A DNA stretch of 64,000 bases from a bacterium (lineage in GTDB: Bacteria > ARS69): assembly GCA_025774805.1 (NCBI GenBank), contig JALGZR010000025.1:1-64000 (forward strand), read 5' to 3'. Each line of letters starts with the position of its first letter. Within the stretch, counting starts at the first letter, position 1. The notes beneath the pieces were generated by a model, which saw nothing but the letters and a program-made list of their open reading frames with translations, was not told where the DNA came from and did no database searches. This document shows, one piece after another, positions 33,312-42,483 of the stretch. The translations under genes and the position numbers were made by a program.

Positions 33312-35735
33312 CTACTCCACCAGCACGGCATCGAACTTGCACGCGTCACGGCACGATCCGCAGCGAATGCAGTTGTCGACGTCGATCCGGTGGGGTTGTT
33401 TCTTCTCTCCGGCGATGGCGTCGACGGGACATGCGCGCACGCACATGGCGCAGCCCTCGCAGGCCTCCCCGTCGATGCAGAACGTGACCAGCTCGCGGCA
33501 GACGCCGGCCGGGCACTCATGGTCCTCGATGTGCGCCCGGTACTCCTCGGCGAAGTAGCGCAGGGTGGTGACCACCGGGTTCGGAGCGGTCTGGCCCAGG
33601 CCGCAGAGTGAGCCCTTGAACATCGCGTCGGCAATGCCCTGAAGCCGGTCCAGATCCTCCTGCCGCCCGCGGCCTTCGCAGATCTCGGTCAGCGTGCTCA
33701 GCAGGTGCTGGGTTCCGATCCGGCAGGGCACGCACTTGCCGCACGACTCGCTCTCCGTGAACTCCAGGAAGTAGCGCGCCACGTCGACCATGCACGAGCG
33801 CTCGTCCATGACGACCATGCCGCCCGAGCCCATGATCGAGCCGAGCTCCTGCAGGTGCTCGAAGTCCACCGGGACGTCCAGGTGCGGGCCGGGGATGCAG
33901 CCCCCCGAAGGGCCGCCGGTCTGCACGGCCTTGAACTCGCGGCCGTCGGGGCAGCCGCCGCCGATCTCCTCGACGATCGTGCGCAGCGGCGTGCCCATCG
34001 GCACCTCGATCAGGCCCGAGTTGTTGATCTTGCCCACCAGGCTGAACACCTTGGTGCCCTTGCTCTTCTCCGTGCCGATGCCGGCGTACCAATCGGCGCC
34101 GCCGAGGATGATCCGCGGGACGCTGGCCCAGGTCTCGACGTTGTTGATGTTGGTCGGCTTTCCGAACAGCCCCTGCTCGGCGGGGAACGGAGGCCGGGGC
34201 ATCGGCATCCCGCGGCGCCCCTCGATGCTGGACATCAACGCCGTCTCCTCGCCGCAGACGAAGGCGCCGGCACCCTGCTTGATCTTGACGCGGAAGCCGA
34301 ATCCGGAGCCCAGGATGTCGTCGCCGAGCAATCCCAGCTCCTCGGCCTGCTGGATCGCGGTACGCAGCGTGCGGACGGCCAGCGGATACTCGGAGCGGAT
34401 GTAGACATAGCCTTCGATCGGGCTGACCCCGCCGGCGATGGCGTAGGCGCCGATGATCATTCCCTCCAGCACCGAATGCGGATCGCCCTCGACGATCGAG
34501 CGATCCATGTAGGCGCCGGGGTCGCCCTCGTCGCTGTTGCAGATGAGGTAGCGCATCGTGCGGTCGGCCGCTTCACGACAGAAGCGCCACTTGCGACCCG
34601 TCGTGAAGCCCGCCCCGCCGCGGCCCCTCAGCCCCGAGCGCTCGATCGTGTCCACGATGTCCTCGGGATCCCGGCCCAGCACCTTCCCCAGCGCGGCGTA
34701 GCCGTCCACATCGAGGTAGTCCTCGATCCGCGTCGGGTCGATCTTGCCGTTGTTGCGCAGCACGATGCGGTTCTGCCGGGAGTAGAACGGGATGTCCTCG
34801 TACTTGACGATCTTCTCCTTGGTCCGCGGATCCTTGTACAGCAACCGAGCCACGGGCTCACCCGCCAGCACCGACTGCTCGACGATCTCCTTCGCGTCCC
34901 GTTGCGGGTACCTGCGTCCGACCTCGCGGTAGAAGATCCCGTGGGGCTCGACCGCGACCACCGGCGCCTTCTGGCAGAAGCCGTGGCAACCGCTGATCGT
35001 CAGATCGACCTCGTCGGTCAGATCGCGCTCCCTCAGCTCCTCTCCCAGCGCGTGGGCGGCCTCCATGCTGCCCGCGGCACGGCAACCGGTTCCGCCGCAG
35101 ACGATGATCCGGGGACGGTCGGGATGCCGCGCGGCCATCACCTTCGTTCGCAGGTCGTCGAGCTCCGCGACCGAGGAGAGGTGGCGGTCGCCGTTGCGGG
35201 CCACCCGGACGACCTCGTCGGCGCCGAGATCCTCCAGTCCGGTGGGGGCGGCGACCCCGCCGACCTCGAGCTGGTCCTTCTCCTGGATGAGCCCCTCCGC
35301 CTTCCGCGGAGTCATGCGGTCGTAGACCTTGTCGTTGATCACGATGACCGGGGCGAGGGCGCAGGAGCCGAAGCAGGCCACCCGCTCCAGGCTGAACTCC
35401 CGGTCGGAGGTCGTCTGCCCCGGCGCGATGTTCAGATCGCGCGAGAGCTGATCCAGGATCAGGCCGGCGCCGCGCACGTGACAGGCGGTGCCCTGGCACA
35501 CCTTGATGCTGTGCTTGGCCGGCTCGTCGAACCGGAACTGGGCGTAGAACGTGGCGACGCCGTAGACGTCGTTCTCGGACACCCTCAGGTAGTCGGCGAT
35601 CTCGCCCACCGCTTGCTCGGACAGGTAGTGAAAGCGGGTCTGGGCTTCCTGCAGTATGGGAATCAGGTTCTGCCGCGCCCGGTCGTACCCGGAGAGCAGA
35701 CGCTTGAGCTCGACAGCAGGGTGGGGAACGGCCAT
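33312..35735 (-). CDS. Fusion: NuoE + NuoF (NADH-binding FMN subunit) with C-terminal 2x[4Fe-4S] ferredoxin
   Basis: The 807-residue protein begins with a NuoE module (YLRVSENDVYGVATFYAQF; [2Fe-2S] cysteines in CQGTACHVRG and ACFGSCALAP). A thioredoxin-like [2Fe-2S] domain follows (IIVCGGTGCRAAGS..ISGCHGFC). NuoF comes next with the FMN/NADH site (GLRGRGGAGFTTGRKW; NSDEGDPGAYMDR; CGEETALMSSIEG) and cluster cysteines SCGKCVPCRIG. Two ferredoxin motifs end it (CEGCAMCVRACPVDAI; CIRCGSCRDACKFDA). This is the HydB/HndC-like layout with HydC fused at the N-terminus. It would take electrons from NADH or ferredoxin. GAGGTG lies 5 nt before the ATG. No [FeFe] hydrogenase is next to it. Confidence 0.93.
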   Translation of the reverse strand: MAVPHPAVELKRLLSGYDRARQNLIPILQEAQTRFHYLSEQAVGEIADYLRVSENDVYGVATFYAQFRFDEPAKHSIKVCQGTACHVRGAGLILDQLSRDLNIAPGQTTSDREFSLERVACFGSCALAPVIVINDKVYDRMTPRKAEGLIQEKDQLEVGGVAAPTGLEDLGADEVVRVARNGDRHLSSVAELDDLRTKVMAARHPDRPRIIVCGGTGCRAAGSMEAAHALGEELRERDLTDEVDLTISGCHGFCQKAPVVAVEPHGIFYREVGRRYPQRDAKEIVEQSVLAGEPVARLLYKDPRTKEKIVKYEDIPFYSRQNRIVLRNNGKIDPTRIEDYLDVDGYAALGKVLGRDPEDIVDTIERSGLRGRGGAGFTTGRKWRFCREAADRTMRYLICNSDEGDPGAYMDRSIVEGDPHSVLEGMIIGAYAIAGGVSPIEGYVYIRSEYPLAVRTLRTAIQQAEELGLLGDDILGSGFGFRVKIKQGAGAFVCGEETALMSSIEGRRGMPMPRPPFPAEQGLFGKPTNINNVETWASVPRIILGGADWYAGIGTEKSKGTKVFSLVGKINNSGLIEVPMGTPLRTIVEEIGGGCPDGREFKAVQTGGPSGGCIPGPHLDVPVDFEHLQELGSIMGSGGMVVMDERSCMVDVARYFLEFTESESCGKCVPCRIGTQHLLSTLTEICEGRGRQEDLDRLQGIADAMFKGSLCGLGQTAPNPVVTTLRYFAEEYRAHIEDHECPAGVCRELVTFCIDGEACEGCAMCVRACPVDAIAGEKKQPHRIDVDNCIRCGSCRDACKFDAVLVE

Positions 35736-36045
35736 CCGAACACCTCAGCGTTGCGCGACGTGATCGACGCGCCGAAGAGGCGGGACGAAGCCGGAGCGGG
35801 CTTCCCCCCGCCAACGGGGACGCCGCCTACGGAACCGGTCTCCCGGTCGGGGTCCGGATCGTCGCTCTCCGCCGGCCGGCTTCCGCCGGGGTAGAGGCCG
35901 AGGTCGGGGCTCCGCCGGGGCACTTCCTCAAATATAGGGGGACGGGGCGACGAGACCACCGTCGCCGCAAGCGAATGCCGGGAGAGGGATTCACCGCGCC
36001 GGACGGGGAGTGATCCCAGCCTCGGGAGATCGGGACCGCGCCCCC
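35736..36045 (-). promoter_or_regulatory. 310-bp upstream region of the NuoEF/NuoG-NfnA/NfnB operon
   Basis: No gene is seen. On the minus strand TATATT (35936-35931) is a possible -10 hexamer about 195 nt before the NuoEF start, but no -35 element is convincing. The rest is G+C-rich and featureless. Confidence 0.25.
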
Positions 36046-37305
36046 TCAGCGGGGGGGCGACCCGGCGGAAAGCCGCAGCCACTCGAGCCCCTCGGAGGCG
36101 CCGCGGTGACGGGGGAGGAACTCGAGGGTCCTCTCATACGCCCGCCGCGCTCCCGGCGCGTCTCCGCTCCGCCACCGGGCGTCGCCGGCCAGACCCCACA
36201 GGAGCGCCGAGTCGGGCGCTCGTTCGATCGCCCAGTCGAGCAAGCGCCGGGCATCGTCGACCCGGCCGCGGCCCAACCACCTCTCGGCCAGGACGGCCAC
36301 CTCGTCCGCCGACACGTCGTACCGGTCCGGCCGGCGGCGCATCGCGGTCTCGAGGCGATTTGCCGCCCCCACCCACCCGACGCTCTCCGCGTGATCCGAC
36401 AGGAAACGGGCGGCCGACTTTTCGGGACGGACGCCTTCGAATCGCTCCCGCGCGAGGCCGCGGAGCCGAACGAGATCGACACGGGTCAGAAAGTCCCCGT
36501 GTCCGGGCACGACGAGGATGTCCTCCGATCCGGTTTCCAGGATCTCGTCGAGCACCGACACGAGACGGGGAGCGTCCGCGAGCGCATGGTGAGAGAAGCA
36601 GAAGCCGTGGCCGGAGCAGAAGACGTCGCCGGTGAACAGGACCCGCTCCTCCGGGACCCACACGAATACGTCGTGGTCGGTGTGCCCCTCCCCGCAGTAG
36701 ATCACCTGGACCGTCACGCCATGCCCGGCGATCTCGGTCCGTTCGGCGAACGTTCGGGTCGGAGGGGTCGGCAGGTAGACTCCGTCCAGATCGGCCACGA
36801 CCGCGCGCTCGATCTCCCGATCGACGCGGATTCTCTCGGCGTCGGGGGAGGTGGGGTCCGAATCCGCGAGCCGCTGCGAAAGACGGGACAGTCGCCGTTC
36901 ATGGCTCCATCGACTGCGGGGCGAACCGAGCGTGCTCGCGGCGACGTACTCCCGGCACCGTACGTGCCCGATCCGGATCGCCTCCGGGAACACCTGATTG
37001 CCGGAGGCGTGGTCCCAGTGTCCGTGCGAGTTCACGACCCAGCGGAAGTCGTCGCGTCCGAGATCGGTCGCGATTCTCTCGGCGAGAGCTCGCATGAGGC
37101 TCGGCGAGCGGTGCGTGTCGACGACGATCAATCCGGCGGCGGTGGCGATGACCCCGACGTTGTTGTTCCCGCAGCGAACCGCGATCACGCGATCCCGGAG
37201 GCGGTGCAATTCCGCGGAGAACTCACCGGCCGCGCCGGCGGCCGGAGGGGCGGCGGACGTCGGCGACCCGACCTGCGCCGTCGTGCCGGACAGGGTGGTG
37301 AGCAC
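36046..37305 (-). CDS. Metallo-beta-lactamase-fold hydrolase with C-terminal TPR-like region
   Basis: The dinuclear-zinc motif is 'NSHGHWDHASGN', with downstream ligands in 'YCGEGHTDHDVFVW', 'FTGDVFCSGHG' and 'VVPGHGDFL'. The last about 100 residues form helical TPR-like repeats (AERWLGRGRVDDARRLLDWAIE..). The only canonical start is GTG 37305, which leaves a short leader (VLTTLSGTTAQVG). The frame stays open upstream and reads RIGAATLRVGAFALAITVLTT, a convincing signal peptide without ATG, GTG or TTG. The real start may therefore be a rare codon near 37355, or the leader is damaged. The protein is probably periplasmic; substrate unknown. Confidence 0.8.
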   Translation of the reverse strand: MLTTLSGTTAQVGSPTSAAPPAAGAAGEFSAELHRLRDRVIAVRCGNNNVGVIATAAGLIVVDTHRSPSLMRALAERIATDLGRDDFRWVVNSHGHWDHASGNQVFPEAIRIGHVRCREYVAASTLGSPRSRWSHERRLSRLSQRLADSDPTSPDAERIRVDREIERAVVADLDGVYLPTPPTRTFAERTEIAGHGVTVQVIYCGEGHTDHDVFVWVPEERVLFTGDVFCSGHGFCFSHHALADAPRLVSVLDEILETGSEDILVVPGHGDFLTRVDLVRLRGLARERFEGVRPEKSAARFLSDHAESVGWVGAANRLETAMRRRPDRYDVSADEVAVLAERWLGRGRVDDARRLLDWAIERAPDSALLWGLAGDARWRSGDAPGARRAYERTLEFLPRHRGASEGLEWLRLSAGSPPR

Positions 37306-37404
37306 TGTGATCGCGAGCGCGAACGCCCCGACTCTCAGGGTCGCTGCCCCGATGCGGCGTTCCCCCGGCTTCTCCTCTCGATCCGTCGAGATGGCGGCTC
37401 CCCC

Positions 37405-39609
37405 TCAGCGCCGATACGGCTCCCCTCGCCGGTAGAGCGCGAGTCGCGCTCCGATCGCCTCGGCGTCTCCTTCGTCACCCGCCGTGAGATCCAGGGCCCT
37501 CTCGGCAATCCCGATCGCCTCGGAAAACCGCCCCGCCTCCGCGTAGGCCGCCGCCAGCGTGTCCAGGAACCTCGCGCTTCGGTGCCCGGTCGCCTCGCAG
37601 ACCGCCTCCGCGAGCTCCGCCGCCCGGGCTCCGTCTCGGATCTCTCCGGACGGACTCGTGGCGAGAAGCCAGGCGAGGTTGTTCATCGACCGGATGTCCG
37701 CCGGGTCGATCTCGATCGCCTTCTCGAACAGATCGGCCGCCTCTTCCGACTGCCCCTCCCCGAGAAGCAGAATGCCGAGATTGCAGTAGGCCATCGGATC
37801 CGGCCCTCCTCGAATGGCCTCACGGTAGTGGTGAATGGCCTCCTCGGTTCTCCCCTGCCGCTCCAGCAGATTGGCCAGCCCGAATCGGGCCCGGGGAAGG
37901 GTCGGGTCCAGTTCGACGGCGCGGGAAAGCTCCTCGATCGCATCCTCGAACCGGCCCATTCGGGCCAGGACCCTGGCCAGGTTGTTGTGGGCCTCCGGGA
38001 AGTGCGGGTTCTCCCGAATGGCATGCCGGTACTCGGTCACCGCGTTCGCGGACTGGCGGTCCAGAGCATGGGCGAGACCTCGATCGAACCGCCATTTGGC
38101 ATGCTCCGGCTCGTACTCGATCAGAGGAATCCGCAGCAGGACGTACAGGACGACACCGGCCAGCACCCCGACACCGACGGGTCGAAAGGCGCGTTCCCTC
38201 AGGCGACGACCCAGGCGCCATAGGGCGTGGGCGGCGAAGAGGAGAAGGAACGGGATGACCGGTGCGCGGTAGACGGCGGTCACGAAGAAGGGAAGGAACG
38301 ACAGGCACGAGGCGAGGACAAAGAGGAGAATCGCGATGGAGCCCTCGTGTGCGGCGTCGGGCGGGATCGAACGGGAGCGACCGGCGGGCGATGTCCTCCA
38401 CCCGGTCCTGAACACCAGGATGGCCCCCAGTATCGCGAGCGCGAGAACCATGGAGAAGTCACCCGGAAGACGGCGCAGAGTCGGCGAGGACTCCCGGTCG
38501 AGCTGGACGACCCGGTTCAGGGTGATCTCGTGCGGACCCCAGAAGAGATAGAGCTTTCGAATCACCCTCCGCAGGAGCTCCCCCGGGTGCTCCACCACGT
38601 AGGCGAGCGCCTCGTTCCGGTAGAACTCCGAGACCTCCGCGTAACGAATCGTCCGGCCCAGACGGTCCTCGAGCTCCGAGACGATTCTCGGGTACTCGAA
38701 GCAGTTCACGAAGCGATGGAGGTACGGGGCCGAGGCGACGAACGTTCCGTCGGAGTGGCGGTTGTTCCCGATGTAGAGGTTGATTCCTCCATTGGAGGAG
38801 ACCGGGATGAAATCGCCGGACACCAGGAAGTTCCGGACGGTCACCGGCGCGATCACGATCACCAGGCCGGCGAGCAGGCCCGCGGCGAATCCCCCGAACC
38901 GGCGGACGGCGGAGGCCCGTCGCGTCAGCCACCATCCCCACCCGAGGGCGAAGGGCACGAAGAGAAGCAGGTTCACGCGCACCAACGCACACGCCCCGAG
39001 AAGGACTCCGGCCGCGATCGACCGCGAGTACGTCCATCGACGTGTGAGCATGACGAGGTTCGAGACCGAAGCGAGGCTGAGGAAGATCAAGAGCGCCGGT
39101 TCGAGAAGCTGTCCCTCGAAGTAGATGAGAATCCAGTAGACGCTCATCAGGGCGGCGGAGACGAGACCCGTTCCCGGTCCGAAGAGAGCGCGTCCGAGAA
39201 GAAACGCCAGCAGAGCGTTCACCAGGCCGAGGCCCATGTGGACGACGCGCGGCGCCAAATAGCCGGGTCCGAAGACCTTGTAGATGGCGGCAAGAAAGAA
39301 AGGGTATCCGGGAGGCCGGAAGTAGGCATGTTTTCCGATATCCAGGGGGGCGTCGTAGGCCTGTTCGATCTGCGGAGAAGTCCACACGCCGCTGGCAAGG
39401 CCTCGCGCCCAGTAGTCGTTGAAGAGGGCATCCACGGTCGGGAAACGGAACTCCGGCGAGCCCGTGACCTCGTGGAGATAGGACCACCGCAGGAGAACCC
39501 CGACGGCAGCGATGAGGACGAGCCACCCGAGCTCGGTCCGGGAAAGCCCGCCGGCGGCACGTCGGTTCGTTGCAGTCGGAGAAGGATCTCGGGTGGCGGT
39601 TTCTTCCAT
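37405..39609 (-). CDS. GT39/ArnT-like membrane glycosyltransferase fused to TPR repeats
   Basis: I start at ATG 39609 (MEETATRD..), giving 734 residues; the track's start at 39945 lacks support and overlaps the bactofilin gene. The N-terminal about 420 residues form a polytopic PMT/ArnT-type domain. Its first helix (LGWLVLIAAVGVLLRWSYL) is followed by an acidic luminal loop ('FPTVDALFNDYWARGLA') and 'YFRPPGYPFFLAAIYKVFG'. The C-terminal 250 residues are tandem TPRs (ENPHFPEAHNNLARVLARMG; LPRARFGLANLLERQG). Such enzymes use polyprenyl-phosphate sugars on the outer face of the membrane. TPR fusions of this type are found in O-glycosylation-like systems of FCB and delta-type bacteria. Confidence 0.82.
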   Translation of the reverse strand: MEETATRDPSPTATNRRAAGGLSRTELGWLVLIAAVGVLLRWSYLHEVTGSPEFRFPTVDALFNDYWARGLASGVWTSPQIEQAYDAPLDIGKHAYFRPPGYPFFLAAIYKVFGPGYLAPRVVHMGLGLVNALLAFLLGRALFGPGTGLVSAALMSVYWILIYFEGQLLEPALLIFLSLASVSNLVMLTRRWTYSRSIAAGVLLGACALVRVNLLLFVPFALGWGWWLTRRASAVRRFGGFAAGLLAGLVIVIAPVTVRNFLVSGDFIPVSSNGGINLYIGNNRHSDGTFVASAPYLHRFVNCFEYPRIVSELEDRLGRTIRYAEVSEFYRNEALAYVVEHPGELLRRVIRKLYLFWGPHEITLNRVVQLDRESSPTLRRLPGDFSMVLALAILGAILVFRTGWRTSPAGRSRSIPPDAAHEGSIAILLFVLASCLSFLPFFVTAVYRAPVIPFLLLFAAHALWRLGRRLRERAFRPVGVGVLAGVVLYVLLRIPLIEYEPEHAKWRFDRGLAHALDRQSANAVTEYRHAIRENPHFPEAHNNLARVLARMGRFEDAIEELSRAVELDPTLPRARFGLANLLERQGRTEEAIHHYREAIRGGPDPMAYCNLGILLLGEGQSEEAADLFEKAIEIDPADIRSMNNLAWLLATSPSGEIRDGARAAELAEAVCEATGHRSARFLDTLAAAYAEAGRFSEAIGIAERALDLTAGDEGDAEAIGARLALYRRGEPYRR

Positions 39610-39760
39610 TCGCGAAGCATCGGTGGGGGGGGAGTGGCGGTGGCGTCCAGTGTCATCGTATCCGGGGCGAAATGGGGGTTCAACCCAGAAGGGAGCACAT
39701 CTCTCCGTGATGCCGATGACGGAGCGGGAAGCGTCGCGGGCCGCCGCGCCTTCCTCCCCC

Positions 39761-39790
39761 TTGACATCCGCGGCGGTCGTCCGATAGGGT
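39761..39790 (+). promoter_or_regulatory. Probable sigma-70 promoter of the bactofilin gene
   Basis: TTGACA (39761-39766) and TAGGGT (39785-39790) are separated by 18 bp and lie 55 nt before the bactofilin start. The -35 box is a perfect match; the -10 box is weak. Confidence 0.55.
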
Positions 39791-39844
39791 CCAGCCCCTT
39801 CCGGAGATCTCGAGAATCCCAGTCGGACTCCCAGGAGGCGCGAC

Positions 39845-40300
39845 ATGATCGGCAAGAAGCCAGGGCCGGCACCGGAGAGTGGCCAGGCCGCCTCGGTGAT
39901 CGGAGAGGGATCGGTGCTCGAGGGAACCTTCGAGGTCCAAGGCAATCTGCGGGTCGACGGCCGGTTTCAGGGGAAGATCGACGTGAGCGGGACGCTCGTG
40001 ATCGGAAAGAGCGGTCTCGTCGACGCCGATGTAAACGCGAGAAGTGCCGTCGTCGCGGGAACGATCCGGGGAGACGTTCACACGTCCGAGAAGATCACCC
40101 TGCAGAGCGGGTCCCGCCTCGAAGGCGACATGATCACGTCGAAGCTCGTGATCGAGGAGGGCGTCACGTTTCAGGGGAGCTGCAGCACCGCGCGGGGGCC
40201 CGAAGCGGGGAAGGCTCCGGCGTCCGCCTCGGCGTCGAAAAAGGACGACGCGGCGGGACCTCGTGACATGAAAGAGGTCATCGAGAAGATCGCGAAGTAG
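39845..40300 (+). CDS. Bactofilin-family cytoskeletal protein
   Basis: The 151-residue protein is the repetitive beta-helix of bactofilins (DUF583). The order is 'GEGSVLEGTFEVQGNLRVDG', 'FQGKIDVSGTLVIGKSGLVD', 'ADVNARSAVVAGTIRGDVH' and 'KITLQSGSRLEGDMITSKL', with flexible tails on both sides. Bactofilins polymerise without nucleotide into filaments that position envelope enzymes. AGGAGG lies 5 nt before the ATG, and a good promoter is seen upstream. It is divergent from the GT39-TPR gene and followed after 225 nt by the OPT transporter. No peptidoglycan hydrolase partner is adjacent. Confidence 0.92.
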   Translation: MIGKKPGPAPESGQAASVIGEGSVLEGTFEVQGNLRVDGRFQGKIDVSGTLVIGKSGLVDADVNARSAVVAGTIRGDVHTSEKITLQSGSRLEGDMITSKLVIEEGVTFQGSCSTARGPEAGKAPASASASKKDDAAGPRDMKEVIEKIAK

Positions 40301-40411
40301 GGCCGTCGCGCCCGTCTCTCTCCGGATCGGCCCCGGGCAACCGTCTCCGAGGGCGCGAAGCCGGGGGTCCGCCCTCCCGGGATCCTCCTGCGGCACCTTC
40401 CGAATCCACGT

Positions 40412-40439
40412 TTCCACCCGTCGAGAATCGCGATACATT
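40412..40439 (+). promoter_or_regulatory. Possible promoter of the OPT transporter gene
   Basis: TTCCAC (40412-40417) and TACATT (40434-40439) with a 16-bp spacer lie about 87 nt before the start codon. Confidence 0.35.
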
Positions 40440-40525
40440 GGGGTCCCGGACCCGATTCGATCGATTCCGCGCGGCCCGAGGGGTCGCGGGATTCGACTTC
40501 TGCGCCACCGCGGAAGGGGGCATGA

Positions 40526-42433
40526 ATGGCCATCAAGCACCTGAGCGAGGAGCAGGTCCGCACCTGGTCTCTGGAAGAGAAGGACAAGTGGTGGGCCCGG
40601 GAGGTCTTTCGGGGCGACATGCCCCAGCTCACCATTCGCTCCGCGATCACCGGGATGATGCTGGGCGGAATCCTCTCTCTCACGAATCTCTACGTCGGGG
40701 TCCGGACGGGCTGGACGCTGGGGGTGGGGATCACGTCGGTGATCCTCGCGTTCTCCATGTACAAGATTCTCGCGAAGGCCGGGCTGGGGAAGGAGTTCTT
40801 CATCCTGGAGAACGTGCAGATGCAGTCCATCGCGACCTCGGCCGGCTACATGACCGCCCCTCTGATCTCGAGCCTGCCCGCCTACATGATGGTCACGGGG
40901 AAGGTCATCCCCCTCATGCACACGTTGCCGTGGATCATCGTACTCGGAGTCCTCGGCGTGCTCTTCGCGTTCCCACTGAAACGGCGTTTCATCAACGACG
41001 AGCAGTATCCCTTTCCCGAGGGGAGGGCGGCCGGGGTCGTCATGGACGCGCTGCACACGAGCAGCGGAGCGAAGGGACTCCTCCAGGGCAAGCTGCTGGC
41101 CGGCTGGGCGGGGATCTCCGCCGCCATCAACTTCGTGCGCGACGGCGAGCTGCTGACGTTCCTGCGACTGCCTCAGATCGGCGCGTTCATGAACACGTAC
41201 TGGCAGCACTGGGACGATTTCCTCTACCGGATCGTGACGCCGAGAATCCTCGGCACCCCTCTAAGCGATCTCACCATTCGCTTCGACACTGAAATCGTGA
41301 TGATCGGCGCGGGGGGCCTCATGGGAATCCGCACCGGCCTCTCGCTGATCGTGGGGGCCGTGATCAACTACTTCATCCTCGCTCCGATCCTGATCCAGAA
41401 GGGGATCATCACCGAGGTCGGATTTCGGGGCATCACGATGTGGTCGCTCTGGGGCGGCGTGGCGATGATGACGACGTCTTCGCTCTTCGCCTTCTTCTCC
41501 AAGCCGCGGGCCATCTTGAGCGCCTTCACGAGCCTGCGCCCCTCCCGGGACGCCGAGGGGAAGCTCACCGAGGACCCCCTGCGCGACGTCGAGCTTCCCA
41601 TGAAGGTGTTCGTGATCGGGATCCCCATCGTCGGGGCGCTCGTCGTCTGGATGGCGAGCGCGTTCTTCGACGTGGCGATCTGGCTCGGCATCATCGCGAT
41701 TCCGCTGGTCTTCGTCTTCACGCTCATCGCGGCTCACTCCACGGCGCTGACCGCAATCACGCCGACGGGGGCCCTCGGCAAGCTCACGCAGCTCACCTAC
41801 GCCGCGCTCGCTCCCGGGAACACCCCGACGAACCTCATGACGGCGGGGATCACGGGCGAGGTGGCGTCGAACGCGTCGAACCTCCTGATGGACATCAAAC
41901 CGGGCTACATGCTCGGGGCGAAGCCGCGCCAGCAGGCGTTCGGTCACTGTCTGGGAATCCTCGCGGGAGGGCTCGTCTGCACGCCGATCTTCTACTTCGC
42001 GCTCTTTCGCGGGAACATCGACATGTTCGGCACCGACCGCCTCCCCATGATCGCGTCGATGATCTGGAAGGCGGTGGCCGAGGTCCTCACGGAGGGCTTC
42101 GGGATCCTCGATCCGACGGCGTTGACCGCGGTCGTGATCGGGGCGTTCCTCGGCATCATCTTCGAAGTGCTGAAGATCACGACCGGGAACCGGTGGCCGC
42201 TGTCCGGCGTCGGCATGGGACTCGCGTTCGTGCTCCGTTTCTCCGACGCGTGGGCGATGTTCCTCGGCGCGTTTCTGTTCTGGGTGGCGAGCAAGCGCTA
42301 TCGAGATCCCGCTTCGCGCGGACATCAGATCTACGTCCAGAACCAGGAGACGATCTGCGCCGGGGTGATCGCCGGTGGGGCCCTCATGGGCATCATCATC
42401 ATGATCTTGAAGGTCGGGGTCTTCGGCGCGTAG
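40526..42433 (+). CDS. OPT-family oligopeptide/metal-complex transporter
   Basis: The 635-residue protein has many hydrophobic segments across its full length, as expected for OPT transporters, and the family-typical region 'LTIRSAITGMMLGGILSLTNLYVGVRTGW' near the N-terminus. Further family blocks are 'FPLKRRFINDEQYPFPEGRAA', an NPxG-like 'TPTGALGKLTQL' and 'GVGMGLAFVLRFSDAWAM'. Bacterial members import peptides or metal-chelate complexes by proton symport. GGAAGGGGG precedes the ATG, with another ATG out of frame 4 nt earlier. A perfect 13-bp hairpin follows the gene. The substrate is not readable. Confidence 0.92.
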   Translation: MAIKHLSEEQVRTWSLEEKDKWWAREVFRGDMPQLTIRSAITGMMLGGILSLTNLYVGVRTGWTLGVGITSVILAFSMYKILAKAGLGKEFFILENVQMQSIATSAGYMTAPLISSLPAYMMVTGKVIPLMHTLPWIIVLGVLGVLFAFPLKRRFINDEQYPFPEGRAAGVVMDALHTSSGAKGLLQGKLLAGWAGISAAINFVRDGELLTFLRLPQIGAFMNTYWQHWDDFLYRIVTPRILGTPLSDLTIRFDTEIVMIGAGGLMGIRTGLSLIVGAVINYFILAPILIQKGIITEVGFRGITMWSLWGGVAMMTTSSLFAFFSKPRAILSAFTSLRPSRDAEGKLTEDPLRDVELPMKVFVIGIPIVGALVVWMASAFFDVAIWLGIIAIPLVFVFTLIAAHSTALTAITPTGALGKLTQLTYAALAPGNTPTNLMTAGITGEVASNASNLLMDIKPGYMLGAKPRQQAFGHCLGILAGGLVCTPIFYFALFRGNIDMFGTDRLPMIASMIWKAVAEVLTEGFGILDPTALTAVVIGAFLGIIFEVLKITTGNRWPLSGVGMGLAFVLRFSDAWAMFLGAFLFWVASKRYRDPASRGHQIYVQNQETICAGVIAGGALMGIIIMILKVGVFGA

Positions 42434-42452
42434 ACGCCCGACGACCGAGCGG

Positions 42453-42483
42453 GCCGGCGGGAGCGGTCGGCGCTCCCGCCGGC
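42453..42483. terminator. Bidirectional terminator-like hairpin between convergent genes
   Basis: GCCGGCGGGAGCG pairs perfectly with CGCTCCCGCCGGC (13 bp, 5-nt loop). It lies between the OPT stop and the stop of the molybdopterin-desulfurase gene and overlaps the latter's TAG by one base. No T-run follows, so Rho-independent action is uncertain. Confidence 0.55.

Noticed and set aside
30826-33558. 910-residue plus-strand ORF and an 888-residue minus ORF over NuoG-NfnA
   Set aside because: Both are shadows; the NuoG-NfnA frame has family motifs throughout.
33312-35735. NuoEF/NuoG set as respiratory complex I or an [FeFe]-hydrogenase
   Set aside because: No membrane Nuo subunits and no H-cluster motif are present; the neighbours are Nfn modules.
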